Source of the DNA: Xenoacremonium recifei
Taxonomy: Eukaryota > Ascomycota > Sordariomycetes > Hypocreales > Nectriaceae
Reading direction: 5' to 3'
Length of the DNA stretch: 64,000 nucleotides
Assembly (NCBI GenBank): GCA_012184525.1
Contig: WOFQ01000038.1
Span: forward strand, 124,001 to 188,000
Each line of letters begins with the position of its first letter. Position 1 is the first letter of the stretch. The position numbers and the translations under genes were made by a program. Positions 1-10,850 of this stretch are shown piece by piece. The notes under the pieces were generated by a model that was given only the letters and a program-made list of their open reading frames with translations, did no database searches and was not told the DNA's origin.

Positions 1-68
1 CAATGACAATGCCATACAAAGACTCATGTCAAAATAGAGTAGAGCGAGTCCCACGAGTTTTCCTAAAC

Positions 69-251
69 CTCATTCTCGAGGAAATGATCCAGACAACCGT
101 ATCCTGTGATCTCAAGCTCGGGTCCGACACGCAACGTCGCCCCCGCCTTCTTTGCCTCGTGGATACTCTGTTTGATCCTCCGAAGATTGCCTTCAAAGTC
201 CAGCGAGTGCTGGTTGAGCGCACACGTTGCCACGGTCACGAGAGTCCCCAT
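69..251 (-). CDS. QNS1: Glutamine-dependent NAD+ synthetase, first coding exon (gene continues beyond the left edge)
   Basis: This exon encodes the start of the nitrilase-type glutaminase domain of NAD+ synthetase, which amidates nicotinic acid adenine dinucleotide using ammonia from glutamine. The translation runs from MGTLVTVATCALNQ through LDFEGN to RVGPELEITGYGCLDHFLENE. This matches the N-terminus of the family, including the catalytic Glu in GPELEI. The ATG at 251 (minus) is chosen because the family starts exactly there. A donor GTTTAG follows at about position 68, and the frame meets a stop just inside the intron. The NAD synthetase domain itself lies outside the window. The 214 bases to GLE1 form a shared divergent promoter. 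Confidence 0.88.
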
Positions 252-465
252 GATTGCGTGGTAACAGTCAAGAAAGAGCCTTGGTAGGAGAAATGATAGT
301 GAGACGTCCTATACTATGCCGCCCGCATTGACATGGGTGTGAGGTGGATATATTTAGTGGCGGTCACGTGAGAACCATAGCTCCGTCGAACATGATGACT
401 AAGGAAGTGTCTTCCATATTGAAGCCTTTGTGACCTCGAATCAACGTCCACCAAATACTCGAAAG

Positions 466-2146
466 ATGACGCGCTCGTCGCCCGCGAGGCGGAGCCAACT
501 GCTAACGAGCCCCGAGCGTCGGTTCATCTCCAGCTTCCTGTCCGACGACCGAAACAACGAGCTCAGCCATCGCGATGCGCTGATCGCGGCCCAACTCGAG
601 CATGAGCGCGTCCGCGAAGCAGCTATTCGAGTGTACGAGCTACACGAGATCGAGCGAGAGCATCGCCGGATCGAGGACGACAAGAAGAAAGAGGAGGCTC
701 GACTCAAGGCAGAGGCGCTGCTGGCAGCCGAGGAACTCAGACTCAGAGAGCTCCGGGCCAAGACAGTACCCCGGCCACCTCCCGAACCAGAACCGAAACC
801 AGCACCTCAGCCTACTCCCGAGAAGAAAGAAATCACCCCGGCTGTCAACGGATCAACACCAATTCAAGAACCAAAGAAATCCGAACCTTCAACCACTCCT
901 CCCTCAGAGCCAAAGCCGCCATCCACACAGACCAATGGCGTCTTCTCGAACCAAAACAAGAGCAGCCCGTTTGCGGCTGCAGCTCAGAGCAAACCAGCGA
1001 TAGCCAGTCCTTTTGCTCCAACTACTACGACTCAACCCAAAGCCTCAATCAGTCCGTTCGGACAGCCTGCTGCTTCTACGGCTCCCGCACCTGCTCCAGC
1101 TGTGAAACCGGCTACCACACCCGCCAGGCCCGCCGCTCCAGTACAAGACCGATATATGCAGATTCACCAGGAATTGAAGAAGCTACGGAAAGAACTCCAG
1201 GCCCAGGCCAAGGTTCCAGGGTCACCGCTGAAGGGGAAGATGGGAACGTTTCGAAGAGAAATCCGGGTGTCTATTGGACAGCTCACTGGAGGAAAAGGAG
1301 CCAACGCCCAACCCGTAAGTCCTATAAAGTAACCAGTCCACGTCTGCACCGACTTACCCTCAATAGATCAGCAAAATCACCACAACGCTCAAAGAATCGT
1401 TGTCGGGACAAATACCAAGTCCCCCAATCGATGTCAGCTTGTTTGTGCGTGAGAAGAGAGAGCCTGCTGAGCAAGCCGAACACAATGGTCCCACAATGCC
1501 ATCACTCTTCATCTACCTAATCAACATTTGCGCCAAGGCCATTATCAACCAATTCATAAATGAATGCGGCGCAAACCCAAAGGCTGCAGACCCCATCGGG
1601 GTATTCACTGCTCATATCTTCTCGCAAAAGGAATTCCATTGGCGGGGTCAAACGCTCATCGACATTCTCATGGCCAAGTTCCGCATAGTGTGCCCGGTTC
1701 TCTTTGGCTTCAGGGGCAACGACAAGATGGAACGCGGCAGATTGGCCATCGGTTGGAAGAAGGACGGGCCATCGTGGATCACTGAGCAAAGCCACAACGA
1801 CCGCATGACGGGTCTCGGCGCCGGATACGCGTCTCTGTCACTAAGAGACTTCAGCAGATCCTCCAAGACGAATCCTTACCCGCCGGTGAACTACTGGAAA
1901 GCTTTAGCCGGCATCGTCAACTCTCCCATTGGGGAGATTTCAAACACGCAGTACGTAGTACTGCGATCTATGATAGAGGGCCACGAGCAGCGCTTTCTCA
2001 CCTTTTACGGAAACGCTGGCCTTGCCGCACTGCAGCTCGCCCTCGTTGAGTTCCCTAAGAAGGCACCCGAGTCCGCGACAGCTGCTGGATCGCTGCGGGC
2101 ACTGGCCGAGATGTTCAAGGCCGATGGAGGATTGATATTAGTTTGA
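466..2146 (+). CDS. GLE1: GLE1, mRNA export factor at the nuclear pore
   Basis: Gle1 activates the DEAD-box ATPase Dbp5 at the cytoplasmic face of the nuclear pore, with inositol hexakisphosphate, to release exported mRNPs. Exons are 466-1314 and 1367-2146; the 52-base intron has GTAAGT and CAATAG ends. The product is 542 aa. Residues about 40-110 form a charged helical coiled coil rich in E, R and K. Residues 110-235 are a Pro/Ser/Ala/Lys linker. The C-terminal 300 residues are the helical GLE1 domain (motifs VPGSPLKGKMGTFRREI, FTAHIFSQKEFHWRGQTLID, GWKKDG). The frame is open upstream to a GTG at 430, but ATG 466 (MTRSSPARRSQLLTSPERRF) fits the fungal N-terminus. Length and domain order are ordinary for the family. 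Confidence 0.92.
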
Positions 2147-2482
2147 GCGATACATCTCGAGCTACGGAAAAGAATGGAATATGGCTAAGAAAGGGATCAT
2201 CTCGTTATGAAACTACAACTATGGCGTTAGGTATGAAGTCGCCACGTGTATCAAAGCATTGAAAAAGGCGTGCGGCAGGGTGTTAACGGACTTTCTTGGA
2301 TTATGTGCACCGCCGTTAGGACGGCTACAATAACGACTATGTCTATCCCTTTAGTATACAAATTAACAAAAGATAAACTCCCGGTGGCTGGTCTAAACAG
2401 TCTCTCCCATCAAACTCCAATCCCAAAACCCTTCTCGCTTCGTGAATAAACATGACACCTAAGGCAGCGTGCTGGAACGTCG
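2147..2482. other. Convergent intergenic region between GLE1 and the SNARE gene
   Basis: Both flanking genes end here, so this should hold two 3' UTRs and terminators. No ORF or repeat worth calling is visible. Confidence 0.5.
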
Positions 2483-3268
2483 CTATAGCACCAGCAAAAG
2501 AATCAACAGTAGTATAAGCACGAAGATGAGCACAGCGATGCAGCAGCTGCTCAGCCGGTCCTCGTTCTGACGCATCACGTACTGCAGCTTCTGCATGCCG
2601 TTCTGCAGCCTGCCGCCGAGCCGATCCGCCGTGTCGTCCACGACCTCCAGCATCTCGCGCTGCTCCTCCAGCTCGCGGCCCATATCGTCCGCCTGCCGCC
2701 GCAGATTCCCGACCGTCTGGAACACACCATCCAGGTGCTGATCCTGCTCGCGCATCATCTCAACCTGCTGCTGCTGCTCGAACTCAGCATACCCGTCGTC
2801 CTCGCCGTCGGGAATCGCAAACGCATTCGGGTCCGGCAGATCTCCGCCGCCGCTCCGAGCATCGATCTTCTTGTGTAGCTCCTCGCGCATGTCCTCGATC
2901 TCGCCGCCGACTTCCTGCACGAGGCGCTTGCGCCGCATGACTTCTTGCGCGGAGAGGCCGAAGGCGGCGGGGTTGGACTCTATCGCTTGGACAGATTCCA
3001 CCAGGTCCTCGAGGTCGTCGGCGAGCGAGGAGAGCGCGGCTTCGAGGTCGGTGCGCGCGGAGGCTAGTTCGGGCGATGCGGGCGTGTTCGTCAGGGAGCG
3101 GATGCGCAGGTAGGACGTGAAGAGCGGCCGAGCGGCCTCGAGCTGGGCGAGGACATCTCTGGATTAGATGCACTGTAAGTCTGGGGTTCCGATAGGGGAG
3201 AGAGGGACGGATGCAACGTACTGCTGGACCTGGAGGAAGGGGTCCTCCTCGTTTGTTGAGGACATCAT
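2483..3268 (-). CDS. TLG1: TLG1/syntaxin-6-like Qc-SNARE
   Basis: This is an endosome-to-Golgi membrane-fusion SNARE. Two exons are inferred: 3222-3268 (MMSSTNEEDPFLQVQQ, codon split CA|A) and 2483-3158. They are separated by a 63-base intron with GTACGT donor and ATCCAG acceptor, giving 240 aa. The N-terminal third is a syntaxin-6-type helical bundle (DVLAQLEAARPLFTSYLRIR). The SNARE motif covers about residues 140-210, with the zero-layer Gln in LEEQREML. The C-terminus is a single hydrophobic tail anchor (CCIAVLIFVLILLLILLLVL), as expected of a type IV membrane protein. The start could be either of two adjacent ATGs (3268 or 3265). Yeast Tlg1 or the related Syn8 are the nearest named proteins; the syntaxin-6-like N-terminus favours Tlg1. 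Confidence 0.85.
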
Positions 3269-3882
3269 CCTTTGGGCGAAGAGGTGTCGAGATGCATGGG
3301 TTTGTCTGCCGCCGTAATTGCGCTGCGAAGATGCGAGGTCGAAAGATGCCACCTAGAGTTAGGTTGCGATTTAGACCTCGAGTCTCTGCGAATGACGTTG
3401 CGCCGGTTGCGGTACGTACCTGACTTACCTTATCGGTGTGGTGCAGCCTCACCGAGCTGACCAGGCTGGGCTAGAAAATCCACCTCGCACCAACTTAGAA
3501 GAATTTTGAGACTCGTCCAAGACGACTTGCCCTCGATTTACAGATTTCTCCGGATACTCTACGGCCGTCCATATATCTCGGGGTATTTTTCAAGATTTCC
3601 AAATAAGGAAATTCCTCATTATCTCTCGAATATCCTTGATTTACCAGTCTCATATACGAAGGACACGGAGACAGTTGCTCACTGTAACGACCACATGCGC
3701 AAGACTATATGGCACCTTGAGAAAAACAAAAACACCTAAGGATTCATTCATTCATTCGTTAGTAAGACCTTTTTTAAGTCTCACCATAATCCACCGGAGT
3801 GGCACATTTTTATGCACACACCAAAATTAACACCACTTCAGGGTAACTGCTGGGCATCTAAAGAAACCTCGAAACACCAGCC
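3269..3882. other. Divergent promoter region, SNARE gene and methyltransferase gene
   Basis: This 614-base gap carries the 5' ends of two divergent genes. The right half (about 3480-3880) is clearly more AT-rich than its surroundings. Small ORFs here lack coding character and were not called. Confidence 0.45.
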
Positions 3883-5673
3883 ATGATACCAGAGAAGCCC
3901 CTGCCATTCAATGGCGACTTCTCCTCGCCTGAGGAGTACGTTGAGAAACTCCTCGACTTCTCACATTCCTCAGAGACGTTCCAAATCCTCTGCGGCGGCG
4001 TCCACATCCTCGACTTCTTCACCATGGAACCCGGCCTCTTCCACTACGCTGTCCCCCCGGAATGGAAGTCCTTCCTGCTATCCATCAACATCATGCAACT
4101 GCTCGACCTGCTCATGCGGGACGACCTCGATAATCTCACCCTCCCTTCTGACCTGCCTCCCCCGCAGAGCTTCATCGACTACATCAGGACCGTTCGCAGC
4201 CTCTCCATCGGCCGCTCCTTCACCCCGCGTAAGCAGAAGCTGCCCGTGCTGCCGCGCTCTGTCGCCGTAGGCATGAATCCCAAGAAGATTCACGAGGTGA
4301 CCAACTTTGCCGACTACGTGGATCGGTTGTCCGACGACATTGCTCAGGAGCGCGGCGGGGACGGCATCTCGCACTTTGTCGACTTCGGCAGCGGCCAGAA
4401 CTATCTCGGCCGCGCCCTCGCTAGCGAGCCATACAATCGCCATGTCGTCGCCGTGGAGGGGCGGGAGAACAATGTCTCTGCAGCGCGAGGGCTAGACATC
4501 AAGTCCGGGCTGGCCATCAAGCCCATCGTCAAGAGGAACAAGAAACTCTGGAACCAGATCGTTGAGATCAAGGCTCAAAGCGACAAAGGAGATCCTGACG
4601 CTCTGGAAAAGGCCATCCGGCAAGTTGCGGGGGATGAAGCATTTGACTTCAGGCCTATAAAAGATCTCGGAGCAGAGTACGCGGTGGAGGAGGGCAAGGG
4701 CTATGTCGAATACATATCTGGACGACTCGACAGCGGCGATCTCGCCGACGTGATTTCTCAAATCGACAAGAGCAGCGCATCCGAGGAGCGAAAGAAGGAT
4801 CTGAGACTGATGGCTATCTCAATTCACTCGTGCGGAAACCTCTCACATTTTGCGATCCGGTCACTGGTGCTGAATCCCGACATCAAAGCCGTCGCCATCG
4901 TGGGATGCTGCTACAATCTGGTGACAGAGAAACTTGGTCCTCCGACTTACAAGCAACCATTCCTGCGTCCGACGCTCCAAGCCGTCAACGGTAGGCTCAC
5001 GAGGGAATCTTTGAAGCATGATCCTCAGGGGTTCCCCATGAGTAACAAATTCTCTACCTACGATGGTGAGGGTGTGCGGCTCAACATCACGGCTCGCATG
5101 ATGGCTTGCCAGGCACCCGCAAATTGGTCTGAGAAGGAGAGCGCGGGCTTCTTCTCACGGCACTTTTACCGTGCCGTTCTGCAGAAGATGTTTCTCGACC
5201 GTGGTGTCGTCACCAAAGTCAGACATTACGATGCTTCTTCCTCTCCGAGTACCGAGGCCGCTCCTATCTCGGATTCTGAATCACCCTTCGACATCAGCAC
5301 TAATCCCGTCATCATTGGTTCTCTACGTAAGAGTTGCTACGGCTCCCTTAAGGCTTATGTTCGCGGCGCTATCCAAAAGCTCATGACAAATCACGACTAT
5401 AAACAGTACGTTGATGTCATCCGCGAGAAGATGTCTGACGTAACCGACGAGGAGATTGAGCATTATGAGGCCATTTATATGCCCCGAAAGGCTGAGCTCT
5501 GCGCCGTCTGGAGCCTCATGGCTTTCAGTGCCATGGCTGTTGAGAGTCTCATCGTTGCGGACCGCTGGACGTTCCTGAAGGAGCAAGAGGAGGTACAACA
5601 CGCTTGGGTTGAGACGGTCTTTGACTACAAACTGAGCCCTCGGAATCTGGTCGTCGTGGGAGTCAAGCGATAG
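3883..5673 (+). CDS. METTL25/RRNAD1-like methyltransferase-domain protein
   Basis: This is an intronless 596-aa protein. The Rossmann-type SAM-binding motif I is visible at about residues 162-185 (HFVDFGSGQNYLGRAL, then VVAVEGRE). About 130 residues later come the family signatures SIHSCGNLSHFAIRSL and AIVGCCYNLVTEK, characteristic of the methyltransferase 32/METTL25 group. The substrate is not established for fungal members, so no reaction is assigned beyond SAM-dependent methyl transfer. ATG 3883 is preceded by CAGCC and begins the conserved MIPEKPLPF stretch. The C-terminus (YKLSPRNLVVVGVKR) is typical of the family, so the gene looks complete. Confidence 0.85.
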   Translation: MIPEKPLPFNGDFSSPEEYVEKLLDFSHSSETFQILCGGVHILDFFTMEPGLFHYAVPPEWKSFLLSINIMQLLDLLMRDDLDNLTLPSDLPPPQSFIDYIRTVRSLSIGRSFTPRKQKLPVLPRSVAVGMNPKKIHEVTNFADYVDRLSDDIAQERGGDGISHFVDFGSGQNYLGRALASEPYNRHVVAVEGRENNVSAARGLDIKSGLAIKPIVKRNKKLWNQIVEIKAQSDKGDPDALEKAIRQVAGDEAFDFRPIKDLGAEYAVEEGKGYVEYISGRLDSGDLADVISQIDKSSASEERKKDLRLMAISIHSCGNLSHFAIRSLVLNPDIKAVAIVGCCYNLVTEKLGPPTYKQPFLRPTLQAVNGRLTRESLKHDPQGFPMSNKFSTYDGEGVRLNITARMMACQAPANWSEKESAGFFSRHFYRAVLQKMFLDRGVVTKVRHYDASSSPSTEAAPISDSESPFDISTNPVIIGSLRKSCYGSLKAYVRGAIQKLMTNHDYKQYVDVIREKMSDVTDEEIEHYEAIYMPRKAELCAVWSLMAFSAMAVESLIVADRWTFLKEQEEVQHAWVETVFDYKLSPRNLVVVGVKR

Positions 5674-8600
5674 CCCAAAAAGTAGACAACGTTAAAAATC
5701 CGAGGGAAAAATCCTCACTCAACCAACCAGCCCGTTCGATGTTGCCACGCGCGAAAAGTGCAATGCTGCTGTGGCTCGATGACGCAGCATCATCGGTCGA
5801 CTGGGCAGCTCTGGACGCCCGCAACGAAATGAGACACTCCTCAACTCGGCATCGGGATGGGTCTGTGGCATGGGAGGCGACGAAGAGACCAAGGATGACC
5901 ACGTCTGACATGGGTGAGGTTGGCCAGGCCAGGTGGCGATTGGGCCAGGGCCTGGATGGTGTCTGTGATGGATGACATGCATGAACTGTGCCTCGCAGCG
6001 TGGGGTGGAGGAAGGGAAGAGAATCCAGATGAGACGGATCCAGCTCTGGAGAAGTGACAAGTCGTTGATAACGTCAGGTCAAAGCTCCTGAGGAACGGGG
6101 GGCAATACACGAAGATCTAGACGCGGCAAGGAGTAATGTGGCCATGGGGCTTGTGGTAGAAGGACCGAGGCTAGGAGTTATGGTTTGAGGGGTTGATAGA
6201 CGTGGACCGTAAAAACCGCATGAATTATCGTGAAATTCTCGTGACCCGCGGTGCATCTCGTCAAAAACGGCCCTAGCAAATCGTTGAAGTGTCAGCGCCC
6301 TTTGCAATTGCGATTCTTTATCTATCGCAGGGCCACCGGAAACCAGCCCACTCGGACTCTGGAGTCCGGCCCACAAGGGTCTGCCCCTCTTCTCCGAACC
6401 AGAGCCGTTGATTGCTTCCTCTGACGATCCTCGTCACGATGGCTTCAAGCCTAGGAGGACAAAGACAGAGATAGATAGACCGTGTTGGTGGTGGTCTGTT
6501 GGTTGAAGAGAGTGTGCCGCCTCCCCGTGTGTGAGACGCCCCCGCTGCTGACATGGGGGAGCGATCTCAACTGCGGGGAGTTGCTAGCAGCATTGTCACA
6601 GGACCGAGCACGGGGGACAGGCTTCCTTGTTAGTGGAAGGGTCACGCTGTAACACCGCGAGTCAAGTCTTTGCGGGAAGAGTCAGCAATAGGAGGCCATT
6701 CTGAGAGCGCACGGCGCAGCGGGTGGAGGCTTTTTTCGTTGTTGCGCCCGTTATAACGCCATGTCGTGGGGTAAGTAGAAAAGTCTCAATGGGCATCTCG
6801 GGCGTCAACCTCGCTAGTGTTCTTTAGTCGCGGTTTCAGTGTGGAGGTACTGTACCCGAAAGACTTAATAGAGAGATAGGGTGACGGGAACCGATGTTGT
6901 TGGTGAAGGGATTGAGCCGACGTCGACGAGAGTTGGCGCGAGGACGCGGGTTGACGAGGATTGTTGAAGTAGAGAGTACAGGGAAAACATGCCGTTGGAA
7001 TTCGTACGATGATGGTGTCAGAACCAACGCAGGGGAATGCGCTTCCCGTGTCTGTCTCAGCTCGGTAGTGTTCAGGCTTATTGACGTTTGCGATATGCCG
7101 TTGGCTGGGGACAAGCATCCGGCTTCTTTTGGCTGCCGCATGTCTCGCAATACGAAGTTCCAGGCCCGAAGGAGACGCATCTCAGCCCGAAAGGAACAGC
7201 CACAATAGGCCGTCTGCAGCTCTCCCGGGTCCAGGCCAGATGACACCCCCACGAGTTGAGTTGCATCCTGAATTTCGCGCCCCACAGCTCGAAGTCGATC
7301 TCGGATGCGGGTTTGCGGCCGGACGAACGTGTTATAGCGATGGTGAGAACATTAAGGCATGGCAGATGCTAGGTGCATGGGCAGGTGATGGTCTAGATGA
7401 TGTTGATAGTCAATCTGATTCGTGGCTCGGAAAAAAGGGAGGAAGGGAAGAAGGGGTCACCTTGAGTGATGACGTCAAGGTGCTGAAGAACGTGTTAGCG
7501 GGACTGGTGCAGAAGAATATAGGGAGTGATGCTAGATGATGTGGATGTACATTCTGAATGTGTGAGAGTGGGAAGATTGAGGATCAATTCTAAGCGCAGA
7601 ACAGAGTCTGTAGAAGATGTGCCTGATGGTCAGAGCTTGTGCCTGCAATAGTCGAAATATGCAGGTGCCTTCCTTCCCTCCTTCCTTCTCAGCATCGAAG
7701 TGGAAGGCGTCAATATGCAGGCTCGTGCTTTCTTTTAATGTTCTGCATCTACGAGCACAAAATCTTCCTCAACAATTAATCCCAACGTTGAAATAAAATA
7801 ATTGCCGCGGGGGCTCCCGTCGGATGTCGATCTCGCCGTTCCGCGTCTAATGCTTGTCTCTGTTGATCTCGTTGACTTGCCCGCTTGACTAACATCTGCG
7901 ATCTCGACGTAGAAGCACCTGTGAGCCCACTGCCCTAAAGCCCGAACCATGAAGACATCGTGTCGTCGTCGTCATCTCACTGATGGAACTATGGAAAGAT
8001 CATCCTTCCGGATGCACCTCAATCGGTGCCGTACGTGAGCCTGCTGCAGCTAGGCCGGAGGGAGGAGGTCACAAGTTTGCAGTTGGTTGACGCGTGAGAC
8101 AGCATGGCCCAATTGCGGGAAGACGCCACCAATATGCGCATTGAAGCTCCCGTCATCGCCTCTAGCCCGTCAGGGAACATGCACGATGGGACCCCCGTCC
8201 CCCTGACCACCATCGCCGAAAGCCATGTCTCTCGTGGCTTCAGCTGCGCTGTTCTGGGAATGCTTCTGTCACGGGAGACCACCGCTGCCGCCGGCTAGAG
8301 CATGCAGACATCCCTGAAGCCCAGCCGCTTCAGGTTTGGCTCCAGCTGGATCCTTTGCGTGGATCGTGTGAAAAGGCGTCTGTCTCTGTCGTTGGGAGCA
8401 ATTAAGGTACCGACCAGCTCATGCCGCGCTGCATCAGGTACAAACTGCCCAGGGCATGCCTTGCGCGCGTACCCATGAGAGGCACTTAAGTTGCCAGGTA
8501 ACTTCAGGCACAGTACATAAGGTATTAAGCTCCCGACCATCCGCCAACCTCTTCCACTTCCACCACCTCTCTTCCCCTCCTCTACCTCTCCGCCTCTCCT

Positions 8601-9081
8601 CCTCCAGCCTCTCTTCTCTCCCCCAACCCGCTGCCTCGCCTCTCTCTCGAACACTCAGCTTATATGCACATCATCTTCGCATCGGCCGCGCTTCGGAAAC
8701 CAGAATCCTTCCTTCTCCACCACGTCCCCTCCCTCTAACGTGCTCTAGAGGCCCTAAAATAGTGTCGGCTCCGGTTTCTGGTCCCTGATGAATCTTATCA
8801 CTCCGCCGGGTCGCTGATAACGAACGCTCGCTGCCCCAGCCCAGCCTGGAGGGAGCGCTTATCGTTCGAGTCACCACCAGACCAGACGATCGGGACAATA
8901 CAAAACCAGTTCGCCCCCCTCCGCGGCCACGGGCGAATCTCGACCTAGCCCAAGGGAGGTGTCGAGTTGCCGAGACTTTTTTTCCTTTTTCCTTCCATTT
9001 TCCCCTGGTCTCGATCGCCTCTCTTGTCGCTTGCCATTGGGTCGCGCATGAGCGTCTCTTTGAAGGCGACAGGCTGCCAAG
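5674..9081. other. 3.4-kb gene-poor region
   Basis: No ORF here has a recognisable family signature, and short ORFs occur on both strands in similar numbers. The best small candidate is an ATG at 8104 opening 64 codons to 8298 on the plus strand, which could equally be an upstream ORF. From about 8540 to 8730 the plus strand is strongly CT-rich and from 8940 to 9010 again pyrimidine-rich, typical of the promoter and 5' leader of the gene starting at 9082. Runs of low-complexity CTTCCTTCC occur near 7670-7690. I see no tRNA or rRNA. Confidence 0.5.
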
Positions 9082-10398
9082 ATGAACCCTCAGATCTCGT
9101 TCCATGTAAGTCGCCGCACCACGAAAGAGAGTAAACACGACCACACGTCCAAATTGCCGCGGTCAACCTCACGCGAGCACCCCAATTTGCAGACAATCCG
9201 AGTCGCTGTATTAGACAATATAGGATTTGCTAACCACTACTCTCAGGATGGCACTTATACCCTCATTCACATCCCATTCGAACTCTACTCGGTCCTGCTC
9301 CAACCCATCCTGCGCGTTCTCCTCCCGCCCTCGCAGCGCATAAGCTCCGACCCTGACTCGCCCGAGTACGAGCTCGAGGGCCTCACCGAGGATTCGCAGC
9401 ATGGCTTCCTCAACGTCAGCGTGACCCCCATCGAGGTCTCTGTCGTCTGCCACTCGTCATGGGCCAAGAACGTCTTCGAGCCTGCTATCGCAAACCTGCC
9501 GCGCCCTGCGCAGCGCAGCGTCTCCGTTTCCAAAGACTCGTATATGGTTCTCTCCGTGATCAGCGCCGGGCTGGACGCCGCCGGCCGGGTTATGGACCTG
9601 ACGTCGCCTCTTGCGCTGGCAGGCATCCCCATCTTCTTCATCACCACCTATTACTCCGACTTCATTCTCGTCCCCACCAAGGAGCGCCACAACGTCATCC
9701 AGACGCTTCTCGCCAAGGGCTTTGTGCTGTCCGAAGACCAGTCTGGATTCGTCAACCCAGACGCATACGGCCATAAACGAGGGGCTAGCAGCAGGACAAC
9801 ATCGCCGCCAGCTACCCCGCCGCCGTCCAACGTCGGCGAACTGCAGAACCGAACTTTCGAATTGCTCAAGAAGAGGAGCGTGACGCCGTACATTGAAGAG
9901 GGCCTCAAGCTTGTCCAATGCTCGGGGCGCGAAATTTCGCAGCTCGAGTCGGTCTTTTCTCAGCGTCCGCCTATGAGTCGGCAGGTGACCGGAATTGGAC
10001 GACGACCCAGTTGGGCCGACAACGTTGACACAAAACTATACACCTGCATCATCTCGGCGCTGGTGTCTCAGCCACGATTCATGTCTCTCACGCTGGCTAA
10101 GGACGACCCTCCATCACTGCTCTTGGACCGAAAGCTGCTGCACGTGTTTGGAGACTCGCTCGTTGGCGATACGGATGGGACGATGATCCCCATCTTCCTC
10201 GACCTTGCAAACCTGCCATTTGAGGCCACGGGAATTGTCTGCGGCGTCGCTGGCCGACTTGTGCAAGACATGCAGATGACCTCGAGCTCTGAGCTCTCTT
10301 ACCTCTCCACCGCGCGCGCCGGAGCCGTCATCCTCCCCGAGGCGCAATCCGTTCGAGCCTTGGAGATTTTGAAACCGTTGCTGCATAAGGAAGTATAG
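9082..10398 (+). CDS. CASTOR/GATS-like ACT-domain protein
   Basis: The product resembles fungal ACT-domain proteins related to the animal CASTOR arginine sensors of TORC1; in fungi the ligand is not known. The proposed model is exon 1 9082-9105 (MNPQISFH) and exon 2 9247-10398 (DGTYTLIHIPFELYSVLLQP), giving 391 aa. The 141-base intron has a GTAAGT donor, a GCTAAC branch site and a CTCTCAG acceptor. It is a multiple of three with no in-frame stop, so an unspliced reading gives 438 aa. The spliced form matches the family N-terminus better. The first ACT module is around residues 95-165 (VSVSKDSYMVLSVISAGLD, IPIFFITTYYSDFILVPTK); a second similar fold is near the C-terminus (IPIFLDLANLPFEATGIVCG). 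Confidence 0.82.
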   Translation: MNPQISFHVSRRTTKESKHDHTSKLPRSTSREHPNLQTIRVAVLDNIGFANHYSQDGTYTLIHIPFELYSVLLQPILRVLLPPSQRISSDPDSPEYELEGLTEDSQHGFLNVSVTPIEVSVVCHSSWAKNVFEPAIANLPRPAQRSVSVSKDSYMVLSVISAGLDAAGRVMDLTSPLALAGIPIFFITTYYSDFILVPTKERHNVIQTLLAKGFVLSEDQSGFVNPDAYGHKRGASSRTTSPPATPPPSNVGELQNRTFELLKKRSVTPYIEEGLKLVQCSGREISQLESVFSQRPPMSRQVTGIGRRPSWADNVDTKLYTCIISALVSQPRFMSLTLAKDDPPSLLLDRKLLHVFGDSLVGDTDGTMIPIFLDLANLPFEATGIVCGVAGRLVQDMQMTSSSELSYLSTARAGAVILPEAQSVRALEILKPLLHKEV

Positions 10399-10850
10399 TG
10401 TCAGGAGCAGGTGAAGATTTTGAATGCTGTGTACGATGGCAGATGATTGATGATGACGAGTTTCCCGGCCATGAGTGTCTGGTCCCGGATTGGCGCATGA
10501 GAATGGTACTCTCCATTTCAAGGCATTTTCTCTGGTGTTGGTCTGTTTTATATAAAAAAGGAGGTGGTGAGGGTGGCCGGTATATAGGTCTGGATGGGCG
10601 GCGTTTTTGGACCTCCTTGAAGGGTCGGTTCCATCGTGTTGCGAGATACCACCAGCTTTTTGTTGTCACTTCGCGTAGCCAAATGGGAACAAAAACTCGG
10701 CGAGAGAGATTTGCATATTCAAGATGTGTGTCGTTGATTTCGTAAGGTGTGATGCCTGAGTGAAGCGCCAGCTGACCACGGTGACCCCCTGAGCCATGAA
10801 CAAGACGCCGTTGAGTATAAGTAAGTCCGTCCCTGACCACAACACCATCA
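10399..10850. other. Convergent intergenic region between the ACT gene and YIH1
   Basis: The region contains the 3' ends of two convergent genes. A minus-strand ORF of 170 codons overlaps the end of the ACT gene but has no family signature and was rejected. Confidence 0.45.

Noticed and set aside
8104..8298. 64-aa ORF MAQLREDATNMRIEAPV as a gene
   Set aside because: It is ATG-started and of coding-like composition, but without family resemblance or context; noted only within the gene-poor region as a possible upstream ORF.
8671..9144. 157-codon minus-strand ORF over the start of the ACT-domain gene
   Set aside because: It overlaps the well-supported first exon and leader, is Arg/Gly-rich, and has no family resemblance.
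10328..10840. 170-codon minus-strand ORF after the ACT gene
   Set aside because: It overlaps the 3' end of a real gene and shows no domain; probably a shadow.
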